Shown: piece by piece, positions 22,856-35,636 of the stretch
Position numbering within the stretch: position 1 is the first letter of the stretch
Layout: each line of letters begins with the position of its first letter
Assembly (NCBI GenBank): GCA_945643635.1
Contig: CALZFC010000009.1
Coordinates: forward strand, 6,065,001-6,129,000
From: Allodiplogaster sudhausi
Taxonomy: Eukaryota; Nematoda; Chromadorea; Rhabditida; Diplogasteridae
DNA length: 64,000 bases
Direction of reading: 5' to 3'
The notes under the pieces: model-generated
Databases searched by the model: none
What the model was told of the DNA's origin: nothing
The model's input: the letters and a program-made list of their open reading frames with translations, nothing else
Made by a program: the position numbers and the translations under genes

Positions 22856-22980
22856 TCCCTCTCTTTCTCTCTCTCTCTATATCTATCTCTCTCTCTCTTG
22901 CTCTCTCTCTCTCTCTCTCTTGCTCTCGCTATCTCATCTCTTTATCTCTCTTTTGTCGCTCTCTCTCTCTCTCTTTATAT
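22856..22980. repeat. (CT)n microsatellite
   Basis: CT array with ATCT and GCTCT interruptions, intergenic. Confidence 0.9.
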
Positions 22981-23947
22981 GTGTACCTCTCTTTCATAAA
23001 ATTGTCATCGTTAGTCTTGCCGTGTCTAATGATGCTCTTGCTGCAGAGATCCGTGCTAGTTCCGTGTTCCAAATCGGGGGCGGAGATAATCCTGATTGTG
23101 AGCCGCTTTAGACGGCGCGGGAATGTCGGGCAGAGAATTGTGGCAGCTCTGCCCGATTGGTGGCAGAGCTATTTCTTGTGCCCGAGAGATGAAACATATA
23201 TGGAAATGCACGTAGACCTTTGGAGGCACGCTACGCAAACTCGTCACCATTTGCATGCAAATGCAATATTAATATAACTTAAAAAAAAAGATCTTCGATA
23301 TATAAATTACTTATTCAAGGACATGTGCATTTGTGTGTAGAAAATAAAGAAGCAGCCTTAGGCGATGCAAAAATGATTACGCAATCTGAAAAATGTACAC
23401 TTATCTTGAACATAATGAGATAAGGCGATAAATGCACTTGAGAGAAAGAAGCTTCCGGTGTTTGTGCTCCAAACACATGGCGCTAATAACCATAATCTCT
23501 GCCATAAACTACACTCCAACTCCCCTCCCTCCTCGAGTTCTCCGGGTTCATATCAAATATATATATTTTTTAGTAGAAGCGTACCGCATTGCCGGGTGAA
23601 CTTACACCCGCAACGAGTCCACAGCTTTTTCTTTTCTTACTTTTGCATGTCCGTTTCAATAGAAAGCTGCTTTCGCCAATGTGAATAGAAATATTCTTTT
23701 CGTCATCTAAATGTTTGACCTTGAACTTTATGAATAGAATCTTCTTACGCACCGAGAGCATTTCCAAACGCCCCTGTGGTCATGTCCATGGATACGGAGC
23801 TTAACAGTTCATTCTGCTTAACATTATAAACAAAAAAATCGTGCTATAGCAGAAGTCAGAACAATATGATACTGCCATTGTGGCACCGAACCAAAACATC
23901 AGTTGGCTTTCTCGATGTGTTTTAATGACATTTCTCTCTTCCATTAG

Positions 23948-25508
23948 AGGAGACATGGCTTATGATTGTTCTGGACCTCTGGTTCTGGATGACATCATTC
24001 AGAAAGAAGAGCCCAAATCTCGTGGAGAAACAAAGGCTCCGGTACTCGCTGAAGTATTTTTTTCACAATTAAAGCAACAATTGTTCAATTACTTCTGTTT
24101 AGGTGCTGTAATTAGAAATGCTCCTTTCGCGCTGAACTAACCAAATGGTCGGCCATGTCGCTTACAATTAGCACAACTTGGCAGGCAGCCCAGCTTTGCC
24201 AAATAAATAGTCTTTGTAAATGGTCACGAAAGGAAATTATGTCATTACAGCCGATTTCGGAAATAAATCTAACTTGAGACCGTTTCATACGAATTTGTAT
24301 TAACTGTGCACGGGGCACTATTTATTCTAAACTAAATTCCGCCTTGAATCACCGCGATTTCGCAGTTGCGTTACTTTAGAAAGTGTTTTCATCATTTTTA
24401 GATTACTTTTAATAAAATTGTACCTTCCCTGCTTGCAGCAGTCGATGACTGATGATGAGGCAACAGTGCACTAGTGAATAAGCCGGACAAGCAGCAAATC
24501 AAGAGATCGGGCACCCTTCAGCAACCGCCTCGTGTTCTGCCGCGTACCTGCGGCCACTCTCAAGTTGAAGACCGCAGCCGATCCCAAGACAAAGGCCGCA
24601 GCGACCCCCACTAATCCAACCTTCGTTTCTCTCGCTGATTTCTTCCCTTTTTAAGTCTTGCCTACATCTACCTTCTTTTAAATGACGATATTGGAGTGAA
24701 AGACAAGGATTTTATTGTTGGTTTTGTGCAGAAGAAAAAAGGCACTGTTGAACTAGCTTCTGGCCTCCCCAACTCATATTTTGACGAACAAATTCTGTTT
24801 TTACTCTCCCCACCTTTATTGTTTTCCACAGGCCCTCTAATCCATACTGTTTTTTTTCCAAGCATACGACAGTGGTATTTATTCCCTAGAGCTGCGATAT
24901 GATAGTTTGATGGGAGATTCTTTACAGTTCGATGTTCCGTTCCAAGCGATTGTCTCGCCGTCGTTCTGATCTTAAAACAGAAGAAAAAGAAGAGAGAGTC
25001 ACAGCCAACCACAGAAGAAGCGAGCTCGTTAGAACTACTCTTTCATTTCCTTTTAATTGGTTCGTATGAAACAATTTCGTTAAGCACAACAGTGTTGAGA
25101 AGACTGACTCCGCCTGCCAAGCAGACGGCTTCTTCTACTAAGACGGCCACTTCGGAGAAGGCTAAAGATGCTTCTGCGTCCACTTCGGTCAGACTTTAGG
25201 AGAGCGCTGATTAAATTCCGTAGCATTGAACTCTTTGATTGCTGCACTTGCAGGTCGTTGTGAGCGAGGATGACGAACTGATAATGCGGAATCTTGAATT
25301 GGCTGCGAGTGCTAGTAGGTTCATCATGCATAATGGAAAATAAATTTCCTGCAGACCATGCAAATAGACATTTGTGTATTCCTCCAAACTATGTTCTCGA
25401 GCCCAGCACTGAAATGGTTGAAAATAAAATTAAGTGATATTTAGTTCTTTGTTTTCAGTACTCCTCCAAAAGTAGGGGATGATGCAGAGAAAGACGGAAT
25501 CGTTTGAC
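23948..25508 (+). CDS. Unrecognised small gene, 3' exons (tentative)
   Basis: I do not recognise the product. The best-supported part is the end. An exon at about 25098-25194 encodes LRRLTPPAKQTASSTKTA and KAKDASASTS. An exon at about 25255-25317 begins VVVSEDDELIMRNLELAA. A last exon, about 25460-25508, encodes TPPKVGDDAEKDGIV and a TGA. Phases agree if the donor is AG|GTTCAT near 25318. An upstream exon at 23950-24042 encodes MAYDCSGPLVLDDIIQKEEP with a GTACTC donor. A GC-rich stretch at 24480-24640 can read PFSNRLVFCRVPAATLKLK, but I could not connect it in phase. The composition (Lys/Ala/Ser/Thr-rich, acidic end) suggests a disordered protein. Confidence 0.35.
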
Positions 25509-27780
25509 CTCGTGATTATCAACAACAACGGCGACTCTTCTAGCAAGGGCTGGACCATTTGAAATAGTTCTAGTTGAAAATAAAAACTAGCATAAACAGC
25601 TGTAAAATGTGAAATGAATAAATGAGGAGAAATGAATAAATGAGGAAAATGTGAAATGAATAAATGAGGAGTGTTCTAGATGCGAGCGATCCTCTCTTCG
25701 GAAATCGTCGCAATGATCTAAATGAACATGAATCGGATTGTGAGTTCGCACCTCCAGTTCTTGCACATTGAACGAAAGAGCCCAAGTAAAGTTTGGCGAA
25801 TGCAGCAAAACCAATTACTATATTTCTTTGCGCAAATAGCTGGACTATGCTGCATAATTTTGCCAGGGATTTCATTACGAAGAATGCGGGTTCCGCTATC
25901 ATTGCTCTTAACATTGGGCTCATGTATTTACCTGTCCATCTCACTCCGTTCAGCGTCTTGCCACGATTCTCCATGTGGTACGGTGGCAGTGATTCTTAAG
26001 AGGCGCATGAGTAAGAGTGAGAAGGAGAGAGAGGGAGAGAAAAGAGAGAGAGCGAGAGAGTAGCAGAGAGACAGAGAGAGAAAACGAGAGAGTAACAGAA
26101 CGAGAGATTTACTAACCTTCAGCATCTCGAACAATGCTTCCCGGACGTCGAACATCTGCTGGTGGAGATGGCAACCAGTTCTACCAAACGTCCACTTTGT
26201 TATAACTTTATTTAACCTTATTTACGCAATTAACAAAATTTCAACACGTGGTAGATGGCGTGGTAGTTGGCATAGCACGAGATATTATCATTCATATTTT
26301 TCCACAATTTCAATATCTTTGTTACGAATTGACAGCGGCTTTCTGTTTTGCTCCAAAAACAAACCGCACTTAAAATTTATGCATTGTAATGTTTTTTTTA
26401 TAAGAATGTTCCTTATTTCGCAATATAAGCTTGTTCAATTAATCAAGGGAAGCGCATTAACACTTTCCACCCGTATGTACTTATCATCGCTGTCCTTGGC
26501 TTGTTATGCAACAAGTCACAATAGATGTTGCCTAAATTTGTCTGTGTGGGATGCCGCGAGATCTTCCTTTCAATGCATGCGATGAGTGTTGACTGCGTTA
26601 TTTCGTTCCCCTACCGTAATCCATCTGCCGTTGCTCCAAAGATCTTATAATTGAACAAACTGAAATAGCAAAAGTGGCTATAGGATCACGTGAGTAGTAT
26701 TTTTGTAGAGAATCAAAATAGGATTCGATTTCAATGAGAAGAAGAAGAAGAGTTTGCTGTCGGAAGCGGAATGTACAAAGATCAGTGTTCTCTTCTCCTT
26801 CTCTTTTTCTTCTTCTTCTTCTCAAGAGCCGATTGGACTGAATGCCATTCTGCAATATTGAAGCGAGTGAGAAGAGACGACAATGAAAAAAGGCGTTGAA
26901 AGTGAGAGGTTGAGAAAATGGAAAGGACACCAAACACATCTATCATATGCGCAAACATAATTCCAACGTTTCCGATTCCCCATTTTATCTGCTTCTCGCG
27001 CTGTATCTCTCTCACTCTCTCGGTATCAAACCCTTTCTCCCCATAATTCCCTCTCTTCTGTCTCTCAATGCATCTCTGATCTTGGCCTCAATTCAATGAA
27101 TCTCGAGCCGTACTTTTCATTGAGATGCTCTGCCAGTCAAGAACCGGATCTCGTCGCCGTAAAGGCCAACTGCAGTAGAGCTCGCGCATTTTTTTTCATT
27201 GCTCGCTATTGCCACTCTTCCCATCTTCTTCTCTTCGTCAAACCTTTTTCCGCTCTTCTTCCGTATTGCACTTAAATTTTGCAAAATCGTCGACCCCAAA
27301 CTGGAGAGAGCATGCTAGTTCTCTTTATTAAAGTGTTCTTTTAAACGAATAAAGACACATGACAAGGTATTAAGCATTAAATAGGCACGTATCGACAGAT
27401 GTGTACAGCAAGCGGTTGGGCCGTCCTAGGCAGCTAAGAGCCGAAAGCGACAAGGGGAGAACAATGGCTCGAAATGGGGGCGGTCGATCAGCCACCACCC
27501 CGGGATTGCAAGTCATCACTGAGTCGCGACAGCGCTACTCTCTAGTCGCTGAAGGAAAGTACATGAAAGGGGTTGTAGGGTAATTATTAGGCACACTTTT
27601 AGCGCGCACTTACATCACATCATTCTACCATCTAGTGTGAGAAATACTAAGAATCCGTTGTGAAACCTGTTTGGGGCTTTTCTTGTGCTCTGCGGCAATG
27701 GAAGAATACTTTTGTAGAAGATATTGGTGGTCCATAAGGCCGCGGGAGATGGTCTAGGGAATGAGGACATGGGGATCCTC
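25509..27780. other. Gene-poor stretch with one exon-like segment on minus
   Basis: Contains a short imperfect tandem (ATGAATAAATGAGGA near 25612-25672) and GA repeats (26010-26100). On the minus strand 26158-26117 looks like an exon: CAG acceptor, QQMFDVREALFEMLK, then a GTTAGT donor. I could not find phase-compatible neighbours with family similarity, so no gene is called. 27400-27590 is GC-rich and may be the 3' UTR of the glutathione peroxidase gene. Confidence 0.35.
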
Positions 27781-28969
27781 TTATCGCTTCTCGGCCATGA
27801 GCTGCTGGAGGAAGGGAGCGACGACGTCGCCATGCGACCACGCGGTCGGATGGAAGCGGAAGCGAGGCCGGCCCTGTCGGTCAATGAGGAACTTCTCAAA
27901 GTTCCACGTGATGTCATTCGGGGCCACCGGGTCGTACATCAGCTCCTCGCGCTTGCCGATGCGGTCCACCGTCTGCGGGCAGGTCTCCTGGAGAAATGAT
28001 AATTATTCGAAATTAGCTCATCAATCCAGGATAATAAAAAGCTCAAACACCTTCAGATAACATCTTAAACGAAGCTATCTTTTAGATGTCGTCCGTTTTT
28101 ATGCCCCGTCCAGCAGACTCTTAATAAGACTCTTATTCCCATTCTTAATAAGAGTGGGAACAAGCCTATGAGGACTAAATAGAGGTCATGTGGGTGATCA
28201 TCCAGATGGAGCCTCTTCTGTTTGCTGTACAAAAGATGAGAGAGATCAGGGACGAATCCGCTCTCTCCGCCTACGCTTGGCTGGTAGGAACAGATTGGTT
28301 TGCTTCCATTCTTTTGTGCTCTCTTCCGGTGATCGGTGGGCGATGAAGACGAAGTAAACAGTAGACAGAAGAGCTTATGACGTTAGATATTCCAAGCTCC
28401 CATTTTTCATTTGCAAAAAAGACGCGGCAGAGTCGGAAAACAAAATAGAAAAGAAATATATGCTGATGACATTCGAAAGTCAGGCTTCTAAAGATAAGTA
28501 GATTTTTTAGACGTTTTATGAGAATGTTTTCGCTTCGTCTAAAGAATGGACGCTTTTTGCATTCTCAAAGTACTGTGGAATGAATAGCACCAGTAACCTT
28601 GAGGAACTCATAGAGTGGATGATGGTTCGCGCCGTTCACTTCAAGCTTGCCGTAGATGTGGAGATTCTGGTGCGGCCGCCAGCCATTGCCGGGGCGGACG
28701 TAAGTGATGCCGTTCATGAGCTCGTGGTTCTCAGCCGGCTCCTGAAGCGATGATGTAAGCCTGACTTATTTACTTCGTGCTCATCAATTTATAAATCCAT
28801 TCAATGTTCCTCACGCTCCCATCCTTTACTGGCCCTCCTGGCTTGCAAAGCTCATCGTCAACATTTCTTTTTTCACTACAAGCGGCTGAAATCTCAGGGA
28901 GAAAAAATATGCGATGGTTATCGGGAAGTTGTCGATTGCTGGTCAGCCGATGCATTTGCCAACAACACG

Positions 28970-29018
<49 letters not shown>

Positions 29019-30858
29019 TCCCTATCTCTCTCTTTTCTATTTCATGCTTTTCATGGCTCACCCGTTTTCAATTCTGAGATGCCAATGAAGGGGGCTATAA
29101 AAATTCCCAGATCAAAGATTTTGATCCAGTTTCGCAATACCTTATGCAAAATCATTTCAATTTACTCTCCCTCTCTCTGATTCTTATGTTCCTTTTTTCC
29201 ATCTAGCGAGAACGCACTAAAAGTGCCCAGCCGAGCGGCGAGCCATTCGTCGTTCGTTATAATCCTGCCCGTTCACCCCCCCCCCCCCCTACCAGCCACC
29301 CGCGCGTGCCCTTCTCAATTGGAGATTGTGGAAAGGTAGAACTATTGTGTGTGGAGAAAGGTGTTCAGAAGACAGGGTGAGTCGCCGGCGAGTTTTCTCA
29401 CGCTCTCGCTTTCGAATTAATCTTTGCATTCTCCCTTCTCTCTCACTCTCTCTCTCTCACCATTTCCATTCTCTCTTTCCTGTTTTCACATTCTGTAGAT
29501 TATCAATGGGTCGTGTCGACCCTTCCACAGCACACCCCTGAATTGACAATGAACTGTCGATGAGAGAAGGAGATGGATAATAAGGAAAGAGAATGAATGG
29601 AAAGGATCAGCGATGCCTGCAGGTAGAATTGGTTGCACGGGAAGGCGAGGATGGTGAATCCGCCGCGCGCATTCTGCTCGATCAGCGGGTTGAAGTCGGT
29701 GTACTGCTGCGTGTAGGCTGGAACCAAGGCCATTTTTAGGAACACTTTGAAAATCACATGATTGCCCCCACCCAGAACTCTTCATAGCAATATTGTAATA
29801 AGTGGTCAGCTCTCCAAGTCTGTGCCTTTTCGTTACTGATTCCCAATTGTACATTGTAAACCAGTTTCGAAAAGTTATAGAATATGAGAAACTCTTGGTA
29901 AACTCTCTCCTTAATCCGTTCCAAATTTTCTGCACGAAATATAGACATAAGAGTTCTCTCGTTTTCAAATCATGTGCAGAGCGGTAAAGTCTCGCATGAA
30001 ACTGCTCAAGCGGCGTCAGAAAAGGGGAAGTCGCTAGAAGGTTGCAAGTTTCCGGGAGCAAACATGGCTTCCGGTTGGTAGTCTTGATTCGGACTCGTGC
30101 TCACAATAAGGACTATTGGGAGAAATGGAGTAGAGAGTGAGAGAGAGAGGAGCATGAGAAAGAAATATAGAGAAGGGCGAGGGAGAAAGTTGGAGAGAGA
30201 GAAAGCGAGAGTGTGGCAAAAAAAGGATAAATTGGACAGATCCTTCCGGTCATGTCACGCCCGTTTTCCGCAATGTTCAATCACTTTTCCCAGCTGAAAA
30301 GAAGCCGTCAGTAAGGTACCTCTCCGTCCATGCTTTCATCAGTAATGACCTCCATTTCTCTCTGTCTATCTCTCTCTTTCTATCTCTCTCTCTAACCTTC
30401 TTCCTCACTGTTTTCTCTCTCTCACTCTCTCTCTCTCTGGTTTTCTTCCTCCCTCTCTCTCTGATCACTTTTTTTCTCCCTTTCACATTGAAAACCAAAA
30501 AACTTCATAGACTGCCAATTCTGCACGTTTTGAATAACTTTGCCGATAACTTTATAGGCTGTAGTACTCTAACCTCTGTTATGGTCTCTCTACTTCTCTC
30601 TTTCACCTCTCATTCATACTCACTGTCTCACTCTCACTCTCTTTCAGTCGCTCTCCATCTCTTCCACGTTCTCTTTCTATGACTTCCGTCAACGACACAA
30701 TCTGATGTCAACGTCATACTCTAGTTTATTTGGCTAATAAGAAAACAGATTTGGCTAATAAGAAAACAGAAGTATGTCGGTATTTTTACGGTGACAATAG
30801 GCCGTCAACTGTACACACGAGTGTAGTGTGTATGATCTATCTATCTATCTATCTCTCA

Positions 30859-30902
<44 letters not shown>

Positions 30903-31583
30903 CTCTTTCTCTCACGGCTGCGGTTAAAGTGAGTGCTAACCGCAGAAGGTGGCAACGTTGATGATGAGCAGCACTTGACCCTTGTACTGCGAGAGGTCGA
31001 CGTAGTTGCCTTGCAACGTTTCAACCTGCCATCATGAATGAATCACACAGGAGATCGCATTCCGTTGCAGAAGAATTTCTTGGTTTAATTTAATATTTCT
31101 CCGATGTGATTTCTTTCTGCATATTGTGATCGGAATCGTATTCTTTTTAAATTATCTTTTACCCCTGATTCAAACTTTCTTGCCTGGAAGTCATAGATGC
31201 TCTGATTGCTGTCCGTGCACTTCTTCCATCTCGTTGTCTCGTCGATCACTTTTGGTCCTGATACAATGATAGAACGGGTGTCGGGTCAATTCAAGATGTA
31301 TTCAAGATTTGATCGCCCCCTTGATATGTAGGCCACCGAGAGCAGGCAGTAACCATGCGAGGATAACTAGAGAAATGGAGTGATAAGTGAATAAGAGATG
31401 AGATTCGCTTCTGACGATTGAGGCATTTCGACAAGAGAAAAACCTTTCGTTTGATATATAAAAACGGATTTTTTTCTCTTAATTTTTAGGTTATAAAGAA
31501 AATATAAAAATGATACCTGGCTGCGCGTACGCACAACACGCGAGTAGCAAAAGCACTGTCGCCACATCGGAATGCGACAACAT
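27781..31583 (-). CDS. Secreted glutathione peroxidase (Cys-type)
   Basis: Six minus-strand exons, 225 aa with every phase consistent: 31583-31517, 31257-31184, 31025-30941, 29717-29617, 28741-28598, 27987-27781. Reduces hydroperoxides with thiol donors. The start [20 protein letters not shown] is a clear signal peptide. The mature part follows: [17 protein letters not shown], active site [17 protein letters not shown] with Cys (TGC) where mammalian GPX has selenocysteine, [17 protein letters not shown] (catalytic Gln region), [18 protein letters not shown], and [16 protein letters not shown] (Trp-Asn pair), ending LMAEKR. Length and motifs match nematode secreted GPX, including filarial cuticular gp29 and C. 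elegans gpx-3-like proteins. It is probably extracellular, protecting cuticle or surface lipids (family knowledge). Two introns have GC donors. Introns contain CT microsatellites. Confidence 0.93.
28974..29012. repeat. (CT)n microsatellite
   Basis: Uninterrupted CT run inside the glutathione peroxidase intron between 28741 and 29617. The same intron has a C-run at 29276-29289 and more CT repeats at 29440-29458. Confidence 0.9.
30836..30912. repeat. (ATCT)n and (CT)n microsatellite
   Basis: ATCT repeats grading into a CT run, about 30 bp before the exon at 30941-31025 of the peroxidase gene. A 22-bp tandem duplication (TTTGGCTAATAAGAAAACAG) lies nearby at about 30727-30770. Confidence 0.85.
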
Positions 31584-34500
31584 CGTTACCCTTCGATTCC
31601 TGAAGACAAGAGAACACTGTGAGAAGTGTCGTGCAAGGCCAACCGTCAACCATCAAGAGCGCAAAGAAAGTGGACCAAGGGGGTATTGACGAGATAACAA
31701 GGACAGAGAAATGAAGAGGGGAAGGGATATCAACGGTTCCTCTCCAGCTTTGCGCAGAGTGTGACTGCTGCTGCCGAGAGAACGGCACTGATCTCAAAAG
31801 TGGGGCAGTATACAAGAGAAGAGACAGCTGCTCCTGACCGCTCTCTCCCTCTGTATTTTTCTCTCCCACTCTCGCTCCATCTCACTTTTTCTCTCCCTTC
31901 CGCTCTCGTTTGTCTTCCAAAATTTTTCATGCTATCTTCTGCCTCTCTCCCAAAAAGTTCAAATATTCGAATGTCTAGTTGAAAAAGTAATGAAAAAGAG
32001 AAAAATTATTAATTACAAAAATATGCTTCGAAAACAGGGCCAGATTGTCGCAGTCTTCTTCTTCAACCACCGCGCTGCGCATCTGAGAGAGCAGACATGG
32101 GCGGCCGCTCTTTATATTCTAGCCAACTCCTCCCTTGGCACACAAACATAGGGAGGAGCACGTAGACAGCATACACACAGATGGGAGAAGAGAGAGAGAG
32201 AGAGAGTGAGGGAGAGGGAGAGGGAGGGAGAGGGAGAGAGAGAGGGGAGGAGAGTGAAAGAGACGCAGAGAGATACAGAGATGGCAGAGTTCTTAGCTGA
32301 TGATGATTTGGCCGCATGATGGGAACACCTGGGCGTGAAGTGGCGGGAACTCGAGAGTCATTAAAATATACTTTCTAGAACACGCAGATGTTTGGAAGAG
32401 CCATGCGTGGTAAAAGCCATCTCTCGTTCCATTTATGGATGCCTTACTAACTAAGCGAACAGACGTGCCTTAACCCATGGACTTGCAACAAAAAGATTTT
32501 TCGCTTTTCTTTCAGCACTACACAAAAGCAGAGAGTGGCCATCTCTGGTAGCCATGGGAGCCCGCCAAATGCAGCCGTCACTCAGCATGCGAAGAGTACA
32601 ATTGCTCGAACGGAGAAGTCGTCAATACGTCTTCAATTCTCACATCTCTCTCCCCTTTTCTCTCACTCCTACTTCTCTCCGACAGCTCTCCTCAACGTCC
32701 TCTTCCTTGTCTTGTCAGTCCTCCTTGTTTCCTCGACTTCTACTCGACCCAGACCTTGGCTTCGGGAGCATAGCCAATCGGATGGTAAAACTTTGACCTG
32801 GCACTGCAGAAAATAGAACAACACCGAGGCGTTTCAACTTATGTACGTTAACATACCAAAAGGAAGACAATGCATTATCAGTAGTCAAAACATCGGCCAC
32901 GATTAAAGATAGATTACGAGTATAATAAAGAGAGCTAGTTCGTTAGATATTGTTGAAGCTTAGCCGGGGTGAGCGAGCTTACTCCACAACACGCTTTTCT
33001 GTGTGTATATACGTAGGTGCTTGCTTTGCTAACCTCTGCGCCGGGCTTTATCTCTCTCTCTCCTTATCTCTCTCTCTCTCTCTCCCAATCCCTCTCCACC
33101 TTCATCTGTCTCTCTCTCTCTTTCTGTCTGTCTCTCGTTCTCTATTTCTTTCTTCCATCTTCAAACTGGCTTTTTGTTGTGCACCATCTTCTTCCACACA
33201 CGAGCAGGCGTCATGAAGGCGGCAATGCCGATTGCCCCGATCATCTCGAGCGCCTTGTTTATTGAGATTTAGCATCTTTCTTCTTTTTTCTCCCTTTACT
33301 CTTTGATTGTCACGGTAATCTCTCTTTCTCTCCAATTCTTCTTCTCTTTGTGACTCAGTCTCTCGCTCTATCTAACCCTCTCTTCCTCTGCTACTCTCTC
33401 TCTAACCCTTTCTTTCTCTCTCTCTCCTCACTCTTTTTAACCCATGCCCCAGAGGATCACTCGAATCAGTACGCTCTGGCAAACACAGAGCAAGTGAATT
33501 GCTGCTTCGTCTACTCTTAAACCATTGCGCATGTTGACGTTGGCGCGGAAGGGTATTTTTAGATTTCCTCCTCGAGATATGCAAGCAAGCAGAAACAAGA
33601 TGTTTTGTGGTGACCAATGCCCCTGCTGCAGCTGCTGCACATCGAAAAGGTCTCTAGGTCTACAAGATGAAAGCGAGAGCGGAGAAAGGTCGAGAAAAGT
33701 GGCAACGAGACATGAAATGGATTGAGAGGAGAGGAAGAGACGAGGAGAGAGAAAGAGCGAGCGAGAGATAGAGAGAGAGAGCGAGCGCGAGGGAGAGAGA
33801 GAGAGTGAGAGAGAGAGCGAGCGCGAGGGAGAGAGAGAGAGTGAGAGAGAGAGAGCGAGGGATTGAGCAGAATGGGAAGTATGAATATTGCAAGCGATAG
33901 AACGCGCGATTTTGAGAAATGGGTATGGAGGCGAGTAGTAAGTAATTGCGAGCTGCCATTGTTACTGCTTTAACAAAAGTTACTTTATAAGCAATCGAAG
34001 TAAAGAGATGTATGAGAGAGAGAGAGAGAGAGAGATGAGGTGTTCTCTCGGTGACCTGGTAGAACATTTCGTTGGTATAGTTGTCCTCTTCTGCGCTATT
34101 TGGCATGAAGTTTTGTCATCGTTAGAGTAAAGCAGTTTCAATTGCCTGTAGTTAGTTCACGCTTCAATTTCGAGAAAGTAGGCGAGCAAAAGAGAGTGAG
34201 CGAAAGAAAGAGAGATTAAAAGTATTTTAGAGGTTGCAAGTGAGCTGGAGCTAACGACGGAGAAGGCAGAATTGAGTACTGCCCTCGGCAATCTACCATT
34301 GTCTGGTGCCCTTAGCCGATTTACACGGCTCTCCTGCGGAAGTGAAAAGGTAGATCAGTTAACACCGCCGCTCTCATGCAAGTTTTACATACTACAAATC
34401 CTCATGCCAGAGTGTCAGAGCCTCTCTCTCACCTCTCTCTCACACCTTACTCTATCCCTCGCTTTCTCAATTGATGTTACTTTTTTCACTATTTCCACCA

Positions 34501-34947
34501 CGTTCTCTCTTTAGTTCTCTCTCTTTCTGTCTTCTTCATGGTCTCTTACTGAACAATTGGTTGGTCTCCCGATGAACAACGCCATTGCCTCTGGATAGTC
34601 TGTTAGAAAGAGGTCAAGTAGTGCAAGTATAGTTACTGTCCATAAAAATTCGTTATGGTATATAGTTATGTTGAACTAGTATGTACATTAAACCAATGGA
34701 GTTTCTTATTGACCTGTAATGGCCATCTCACAATCACTCATGCATTCACACTGCATATCTTTTGCTTTTAGTTTTTCTCCCACTCCATCGCGATCTTTTC
34801 TTTCTCTTTAAAATCTAATTGACTCTTCGTCTCCCTGTCTGTTTGTTCCTTCTCTCTTTCAATCTGCTAAATCACAATGTTTTTTATTATATTTTCTTCT
34901 CAAATACATAAATAGTATGCCAGTTTGAACCGTTGTCAGTTTTCCAG
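31584..34947. other. Upstream region of the peroxidase gene, low complexity
   Basis: Contains CT/GA blocks at 32180-32280, 33048-33140, 33280-33440, 33720-33865 and 34015-34037. The block at 33760-33860 has a duplicated GA/GAGCGCGAGG unit. A minus-strand segment at 33256-33200 encodes MIGAIGIAAFMTPA before GTGTGT and could be an alternative first exon, but nothing else supports it. No other coding signal. Confidence 0.45.
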
Positions 34948-35636
34948 CCGCGCATTTAATCTGTCCAAAGTTTGCAACATGTTGGAAACAATCTTGTTTC
35001 GAACATGTTCACAACAGAAAAATTGGCAATTTGCACGCCTATCTTAATACACATGGGTTCCGAACAAGTATCTAGATTGTGATCACTTAAGCGCTTGTGT
35101 GCACTTCCTGTTTCGAACTTCTGAGGTGGTCACTTGGTCAGAACAAGCACAAAAATGGAGAGACAACGGAAAGATGGAGACGCAGGTTGTGACGAGCAAA
35201 AGCTGCTCTGGCGCAGCTCTGGCAACGAAATAGCACAGGGCAGAAAAAAAAGACGTCGCCGGTCATCCGGTGCATGTTTCCATTCTCTCCTGGCCAACCA
35301 AAGTACTCACGGATGCGAAGAAATAGTACAGGCAGAGAAAAAAGACGCCTCGCACCTCTTCGAGTAAGACGAAGAAGTGAGTAGTGTGTTTTTTTTCTCT
35401 GCCTGTACTATTTCGTCGCTCGTGTGAGTACTTTGATCGAGCAGGAGAGTATGGAATCATGCACCGGACGACCGGCGACGTCTTTTTTCTCTGCCCTCTG
35501 CTATTTCGCAGAGATTTTGTTAGACTGTGTTGAGCTCGAGATATTGCTAGCTTGTTCTCAACCTGTGACAACAACGCCAATGTTGCGAACAAGTGTTATG
35601 AACATGTTTCAAACTTTAGACAGATTGAATGCGCGG
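34948..35636. mobile_element. Foldback element with ~300-bp inverted arms
   Basis: The outer ends are CCGCGCATTTAATCTGTC on the left and its near-exact complement on the right (34948 and 35636). Both are flanked by the trinucleotide CAG (34945-34947, 35637-35639), a possible 3-bp target duplication. The arms stay complementary far inside: the left-arm region 35225-35345 (CGAAATAGCACAGGGCAG, GACGTCGCCGGTC, CAAAGTACTCAC) matches the reverse complement of 35395-35510. The centre is near 35370. There is no transposase, so it is non-autonomous. The superfamily is not determined. Confidence 0.75.

Larger units (their letters stand above)
20189..23947. other. Intergenic microsatellite-rich region
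   Basis: Upstream of the CHK start. It holds GA tracts at 20399-20470, 20700-20780 and 21600-21720, and CT tracts at 21835-21945 and 22810-22990. Around 23125-23175 there is a small inverted repeat (GGGCAGAG with GCTCTGCCC) close to a repeated TGGCAGCTCTGCC/TGGCAGAGCT motif. No gene was supported. The CHK promoter presumably lies near 20200-20400, but no recognisable element was identified. Confidence 0.45.

Noticed and set aside
28110..28155. Short palindrome CCCATTCTTAATAAGAGTGGG in a peroxidase intron
   Set aside because: Too short and imperfect to call a regulatory or mobile feature.
33200..33256. Minus-strand MIGAIGIAAFMTPA as an alternative first exon of the peroxidase gene
   Set aside because: The exon at 31583-31517 already gives a clean signal peptide in phase; no evidence ties the distal segment to it.
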